A stretch of DNA of 64,000 bases from the NCBI RefSeq assembly GCF_045679555.1, contig NC_092115.1, positions 36,774,728 to 36,838,727 of the forward strand, in the 5' to 3' direction. The position numbers and the translations under genes are program-made. The notes beneath the pieces are model-generated. The model had not been told where the DNA came from. It worked only from the letters and a program-made list of their open reading frames with translations, and searched no databases. Below, piece after piece: positions 62,690 through 64,000 of this stretch (positions are counted from its first letter, which is position 1; each line of letters begins with the position of its first letter). This DNA is from Salvelinus alpinus (taxonomy: Eukaryota; Chordata; Actinopteri; Salmoniformes; Salmonidae).

Positions 62690-64000
62690 TATTTTTTATT
62701 TCACCTTTATTTAACCAGGTAGGCAAATTGAGAACACGTTCTCATTTACAATTGCGACCTGGCCAAGATAAAGCAAAGCAGTTCGACACATACAACAACA
62801 CATAGTTACACATGGAGTAAAACAAACATACAGTCAATAATACAGTGAAAAATAAGTCTATATACAATGTGAGCAAGTGAGGTGAGATAAGGGAGGCAAA
62901 CAAAATATATATATAAATAAAAAAAAATATAAAAAGGCCATGGTGGCGAAGTAAATACAATATAGCAAGTAAAACAATTTTTTTTTTTTTAAACACTGGA
63001 ATGGTTGGTTTGCAGTGGAAGAAAGTGTAAAGTAGAGATATAAATGATGGGGTGCAAAGGAGCAAAATAAATAAATAAATACAGTAGGTAAAGAGGTAGT
63101 TGTTTGGGCTAAATTATAGATGGGCTATGTACAGGTGCAGTAATCTATGAGCTGCTCTGACAGCTGGTGCTTAAAGCTAGTGAGGGAGATAAGTGTTTCC
63201 AGTTTCAGAGATTTTTGTAGTTCGTTCCAGTCATTGGCAGCAGAGAACTGGAAGGAGAGGCGGCCAAAGGAAGAATTGGTTTTGGGGGTGACCAGAGAGA
63301 TATACCTGCTGGAGCGAGTGCTACAGGTAGGTGCTGCTATGGTGACCAGCGAGCTGAGATAAGGGGGGACTTTACCTAGCAGGGTCTTGTAGATGACCTG
63401 GAGCCAGTGGGTTTGGCGACGAGTATGAAGCGAGGGCCAGCCAATGAGAGTGTACAGGTCGCAGCGGTGGGTAGTATATGGGGCTTTGGTGACAAAACGG
63501 ATGGCACTGTGATAGACTGCATCCAATTTATTGAGTAGGGTTTTGGAGGCTATTTTGTAAATGACATCACCGAAGTCGAGGATTGGTAGGATGGTCAGTT
63601 TTACAAGGGTATGTTTGGCAGCATGAGTGAAGGATGCTTTGTTGCGGAATAGGAAGCCAATTCTAGATTTAACTTTGGATTGGAGATGTTTGATGTGAGT
63701 CTGGAAGGAGAGTTTACAGTCTAACCAGACACCTAGGTATTTGTAGTTGTCCACATATTCTAAGTCAGAGCCGTCCAGAGTAGTGATGTTGGACAGGCGG
63801 GCAGGTGCAGGCAGCGATCGGTTGAAGAGCATGCATTTAGTTTTACTTGTATTTAAGAGCAATTGGATGCCACGGAAGGAGAGTTGTATGGCATTGAAGC
63901 TCGCCTGGAGGGTTGTTAACACAGTGTCAAAAGAAGGGCCAGAAGTATACAGAATAGTGTCGTCTGCGTAGAGGTGGATCAGAGAATCACCAGCAGCAAG
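62690..64000 (-). mobile_element. LINE (RT C-terminal half and 3' UTR), runs off the window end
   Basis: The minus strand encodes the RT from the YADD motif (LIHLYADDTILYTSG, in 63940-64000) through NTSKTKCMLFNR, DLEYVDNYKYLGVWLDCKLS, SRIGFLFRNKASFTHAAKHT, GWPSLHTRRQTHWLQVIYKT and FQFSAANDWNELQKSLKLET to the stop at 63125-63127. At least 265 codons are open with no interruption, unlike the copy at 2815-3945. The 3' UTR ends in the ctatttaaccaggtaggcaa-type tail at 62700. The 5' part lies beyond the window. Confidence 0.9.

Overview
The window is vertebrate nuclear DNA, almost certainly from a salmonid fish. The signs are tRNA-derived SINEs with the salmonid tail (cattgtaaataagaatttg), several Tc1 elements of the Sleeping Beauty kind, RSg-1-like LINE tails, finTRIM gene debris, and introns with ordinary GT..AG sites. 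Species cannot be fixed from the sequence alone.

Three single-copy host genes can be supported. A myadm-like gene (MARVEL membrane protein) lies at 25768-26649 (+) as one coding exon. nfatc4, the calcineurin-regulated transcription factor, lies at 45913-54061 (-); I resolve 13 coding exons with phase-consistent junctions, giving 885 codons plus stop. A leukotriene B4 receptor-like GPCR (ltb4r) lies at 58537-60220 (+) in four coding exons, 385 codons. LTB4R and NFATC4 are also close neighbours on human chromosome 14, so the pairing is conserved synteny and supports both identifications. Two decayed finTRIM (RING/B-box/coiled-coil/B30.2) genes lie between myadm and nfatc4, at 28600-39535 and 40395-45560.

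The rest is mostly transposable elements, many nested. 1-8290: foldback and MITE-like repeats and three antisense LINE fragments. 8295-17850: one LINE copy split by a TTAA-type DNA element (itself carrying a nested relative and a LINE with an intact ORF), then a second TTAA element, two Tc1 fragments, LINE tails and a SINE. 18368-21253: an old Tc1 copy holding a solo LTR and a hAT relic, both with target-site duplications. 23775-25365: a full-length Tc1. 28600-39535: finTRIM pseudogene 1, whose B30.2 exon is split by a LINE, which is split in turn by a three-LTR, two-body array. 40395-45560: finTRIM pseudogene 2, split by a Tc1. 45776-54061: nfatc4, with Tc1, a Tc1 deletion derivative and a piggyBac-like element in introns 7, 5 and 2. 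56029-64000: SINEs, ltb4r, a 15-bp minisatellite beside a LINE esterase relic, and an antisense LINE running off the window end.

The most unusual structures are the LTR-body-LTR-body-LTR array at 35322-37508 with a perfect 5-bp duplication, the nesting chain at 8295-17850, the solo LTR and hAT inside one Tc1, and two long foldbacks, one with an exon-like ORF (1653-2364) and one with a LINE gag-like ORF (30655-31690). I found no evidence of a CRISPR array or a structural RNA gene. tRNA-like stretches appear to be SINEs.
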